From positions 1-14,335 of the forward strand of contig JAQSYR010000026.1 of NCBI GenBank assembly GCA_029256035.1: a stretch of 14,335 bases of DNA, written 5' to 3'. The notes beneath the pieces were generated by a model. It saw only the letters and a program-made list of their open reading frames with translations. It was not told the DNA's origin and ran no database searches. How positions within the stretch are numbered: position 1 is the stretch's first letter; each line of letters starts with the position of its first letter. Positions 11,632-14,335 of the stretch are shown here, piece after piece. The position numbers were made by a program, and so were the translations under genes. The stretch comes from Anaerocolumna sp. GTDB lineage: Bacteria > Bacillota > Clostridia > Lachnospirales > Lachnospiraceae.

Positions 11632-14335
11632 TTATTTAAAATAACTTACTCCTGATTCGAAAATATATTGATTCTGATTACCTGTAATATTAACTGCAAC
11701 TCCATTCCCACGTCTTTCTGAATGAGCCATCTTTCCAAAAACTCTTCCGTCAGGACTGGTAATGCCTTCAATTGCAAAGTAAGAACCATTTGGATTAAAA
11801 TCTTCCTGCATGGTTGGGTTACCCTCTAAATCCACATACTGGGTAGCAATTTGGCCGTTTGCATGCAACAAATCGTCCTTCTCCGTGAGAAGCAGGAATG
11901 GAATAAATTCCACCTAGCTCTGCCTTTTGCAACCAAGGAGATTTATTAGAAACCACCTTTGTATAAACAGATTTTGAAATATGACGACCAATATTATTAG
12001 TCGTTAAGGTAGGAGAATCTTCCTTCATGGTGGTTATTTCTCCAAAAGGAACCAGTCCTAATTTAATTAAGGCCTGAAATCCGTTACAGATACCAAGCAC
12101 TAAGCCGTCTCGGTTCTTAAGCAGGTCATTGACTGCTTCTTTAATTTTCTCATTGCGAAATGCTGTTGCAATAAATTTGCCGGAACCATCAGGTTCATCT
12201 CCCGCAGAGAATCCACCTGGGAACATAAGAATCTGCGCTTCCTGAATGCCCTTTTCAAATGCTTCAACAGATTCTCTTATCTGGTCAGCACTTAAATTCT
12301 TAAATACTGTGGTAGTTACTTTGGCCCCAGCTAATTCAAATGCCTTCATGGAGTCATATTCACAGTTGGTTCCTGGAAATACTGGAATAAATACATTTGG
12401 CCTTGCAACTTTATTTTTAGTAACGTAAATTGATTTTGCTTCGTAGAGATAAGGAGTTATCTTCTTTTCTTCTACTCCAGAAGCTGTTGGGAATACATCC
12501 TCTAAAGTATTTGTCCATGCAGCTAAAGCTTCCTTCATTGATATTACTGTATTTTGGTAAATAAATTGATCTGCTTCCAAAACTTTACCAATTAGATTAT
12601 ATTCCACATTGGCAGCAGCAAGTTTTTCTAAGTCAGCCTCACTGATTTCAGCAATAATGGATCCATGCCCAGGAGCAAATAAAGTATCTACACTTATTTT
12701 ATTATCAATTTGTACTCCTAATTGATTACCAAATGCCATCTTGCTAACAGCTTCCACAATTCCACCGGCACCCATTGCATAAGCAGATAAGATTACTTTT
12801 TCCTGGCATAATTCATATATTGTATGGTAAAGTTCCATTAATTCCTCATATTGAGGAAGATCAAAGCTGTCTCTCTTTAAAGAAAATGCTACCAGCACAT
12901 TACCAGCGGCTTTTAATTCAGGTGTTACAATATCTTGTACCTTTCCAGTATTAACAGCAAAAGAAACCAGAGTTGGAGGTACATCAATCTCATTAAAAGT
13001 TCCTGACATACTGTCTTTACCACCAATAGATGGCAGTCCTAATTTCATTTGTGCCTCATAGGCTCCTAATAGTGCAGTTAATGGTTCACCCCAGCGCTTT
13101 GGATCATTTCCAAGTCTTCTAAAGTATTCCTGGAAGGTAAATCTTATTTTTCTAAAATCACCACCAGATGCTACAATCTTAGCAACGGAAGAAACAATTG
13201 CATAGATTGCTCCATGGTATGGGCTCCAAGTGGATAAATAGGGATCAAAGCCATAGCTCATCATGGTTACGGTATCACATTGTCCTTTTAATACAGGTAG
13301 TTTGGCTACCATGGTCTGGGTAGGAGTCATCTGATACTTTCCACCATAAGGCATAGTTACAGTACCAGCCCCAATGGAACTGTCAAACATTTCAACAAGT
13401 CCCTTTTTGGAACATACATTAAGATCTCCTAACAATTGCAACCATTTATCTTTTACTGAAGTCTCAACTTCCGGTGTTTTAATAAAATAATTGTCCTTTT
13501 GAGATGGTAACGTAATAAAAGCTTCTGTTTCCTGGTGAGCTCCGTTGGTATCTAAAAATGCTCTTGAAATATTAACAATTTCTTTGCCTCTCCAAGTCAT
13601 AACTAGTCTTGGTTCCTCTTTTACTTCTGCTACTTCAATTGCCTCTAGATTCTCTTCTTTTGCATATGCCAGCATCTTCTTGACATCTTTGGCATCAACA
13701 ACCACTGCCATTCTTTCCTGAGATTCTGATATGGCTAATTCTGTACCATCAAGTCCAGCATATTTTTTTGGTACTTTATCCAAATCAATTAGTAGTCCAT
13801 CTGCTAATTCACCAATTGCTACAGATACTCCACCAGCTCCAAAATCATTACATTTTTTAATTAGTTTACTAACTTCTTCTCTTCGGAATAAACGTTGTAG
13901 TTTTCTTTCCGTTGGTGCATTTCCTTTTTGCACCTCAGCACCACAGGTTTCTATGGACTCTGTAGTATGGACTTTCGAGGAACCCGTTGCTCCTCCAATA
14001 CCATCTCGTCCGGTTCTGCCTCCAAGTAGAATAATCTTATTACCAGGGTCTGAATTCTCACGAATTACATTCTTACGAGGTGCTGCACCCATAACTGCAC
14101 CAATTTCCATTCTTTTAGCTACGTAATTAGGATGATAAATCTCCTCTACCAAGCCGGTAGCCAGTCCAATCTGGTTACCATAAGAACTGTAGCCACTTGC
14201 TGCACCGGTAACAATTTTTCTCTGTGGTAATTTACCCTCAAGGGTATCTTTTAAAGAAACAGTTGGATCTGCTGCACCGGTAACACGCATTGCCTGATAT
14301 ACATAACCTCTACCTGAAAGCGGATCTCGGATAGC
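11632..14335 (-). pseudogene. purL: Phosphoribosylformylglycinamidine synthase (single-chain PurL), frameshifted near the 3' end and cut by the window edge
   Basis: PurL makes FGAM from FGAR, glutamine and ATP, the fourth step of purine synthesis. The leftward frame enters at 14335 (AIRDPLSGRGYVYQ) and runs 838 codons; the first ~350-400 residues of the ~1250-residue enzyme lie outside. Visible landmarks are GGRTGRDGIGGATGSSK, KCNDFGAGGVSVAIGE, GLPSIGGKDSMSGT and AMGAGGIVEAVSKMAFGN of the synthase halves. The glutaminase domain follows with FPGTNCEYD, nucleophile GICNGFQ and the catalytic His/Glu of SHGEGRF. Directly after RFVA the frame changes: it continues 14 unrelated residues to a stop at 11819. 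The true C-terminus (LLHANGQIATQY through MAHSERRG to SGVSYFK) continues in another frame to 11632. Comparison with the expected spacing suggests about 26 bases are missing near 11864-11874. The product would lack its last ~80 residues and is probably inactive, unless this is a sequencing or assembly error. Confidence 0.85.

Noticed and set aside
11864..11913. Programmed ribosomal frameshift in purL
   Set aside because: The junction shows no slippery heptamer or downstream pseudoknot that I can see, and the segment between the motifs is about 26 bases too short, so a deletion explains it better.
11632..11913. Separate small gene starting at GTG 11913
   Set aside because: Its first codons are just the PurL glutaminase region read in another frame. 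From about 11874 down it is the true PurL C-terminus, with no ribosome site of its own.
13731..14126. Rightward 131-codon ORF inside purL
   Set aside because: It is antisense to highly conserved PurL motifs and is a codon-bias shadow.
1..14335. CRISPR array, tRNA, rRNA, insertion sequence or phage genes
   Set aside because: No regularly spaced repeats, cloverleaf with conserved tRNA arms, rRNA sequence, transposase or phage motif was seen on either strand.

Overview
The window is low-GC Gram-positive DNA that looks like a spore-forming clostridium, probably Lachnospiraceae-like. This is inferred from strongly A+T-rich codon use, AGGAGG-type ribosome binding sites, a long single-chain PurL, a LysM-bearing secreted nucleotidase and a possible sigma-K promoter. 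No marker gene fixes the taxon.

Layout. Positions 1-1235 hold a strong leftward promoter leaving the window and two decayed leftward genes: a nitroreductase remnant and an AraC-type regulator remnant. Positions 1320-5723 hold a rightward unit: a promoter region with three AGCC direct repeats, two ABC exporter half-transporters that together look like a BmrCD/LmrCD/TM287-288-type heterodimer, then thymidine kinase, closed by a strong terminator. A perfect 17-bp inverted repeat spans the stop codon of the second transporter. Positions 5822-7731 hold a leftward secreted 5'-nucleotidase with a C-terminal LysM domain and its promoter. Positions 7835-8197 hold a small leftward HMA-fold protein lacking the CxxC metal site, with terminator, promoter and palindrome. 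Positions 8214-8461 hold a pyrimidine tandem repeat, a near-consensus promoter and a roughly 160-nt structured RNA with a 10- to 12-codon ORF and an intrinsic terminator. It precedes a rightward long-form RsgA GTPase (8611-9690). Positions 9828-10882 hold a leftward LDH/MDH-family dehydrogenase with a palindrome inside its promoter. Positions 10948-11594 hold a rightward cysteine-rich, charged protein with a possible sigma-K promoter and a terminator. From 11632 to the right edge lies a leftward purL, incomplete at its 5' end and frameshifted near its 3' end.

Most genes are housekeeping or surface functions in short transcription units, with terminators between several of them. Thymidine kinase, 5'-nucleotidase and PurL all touch nucleotide metabolism but are not one operon. 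The strongest leads are the structured RNA at 8299-8461, the purL frameshift, whose junction sequence reads sensibly in both frames, the inverted repeat around 5000-5065, and the cysteine-rich protein with its putative sporulation promoter. I found no CRISPR array, phage, toxin-antitoxin pair or insertion sequence.
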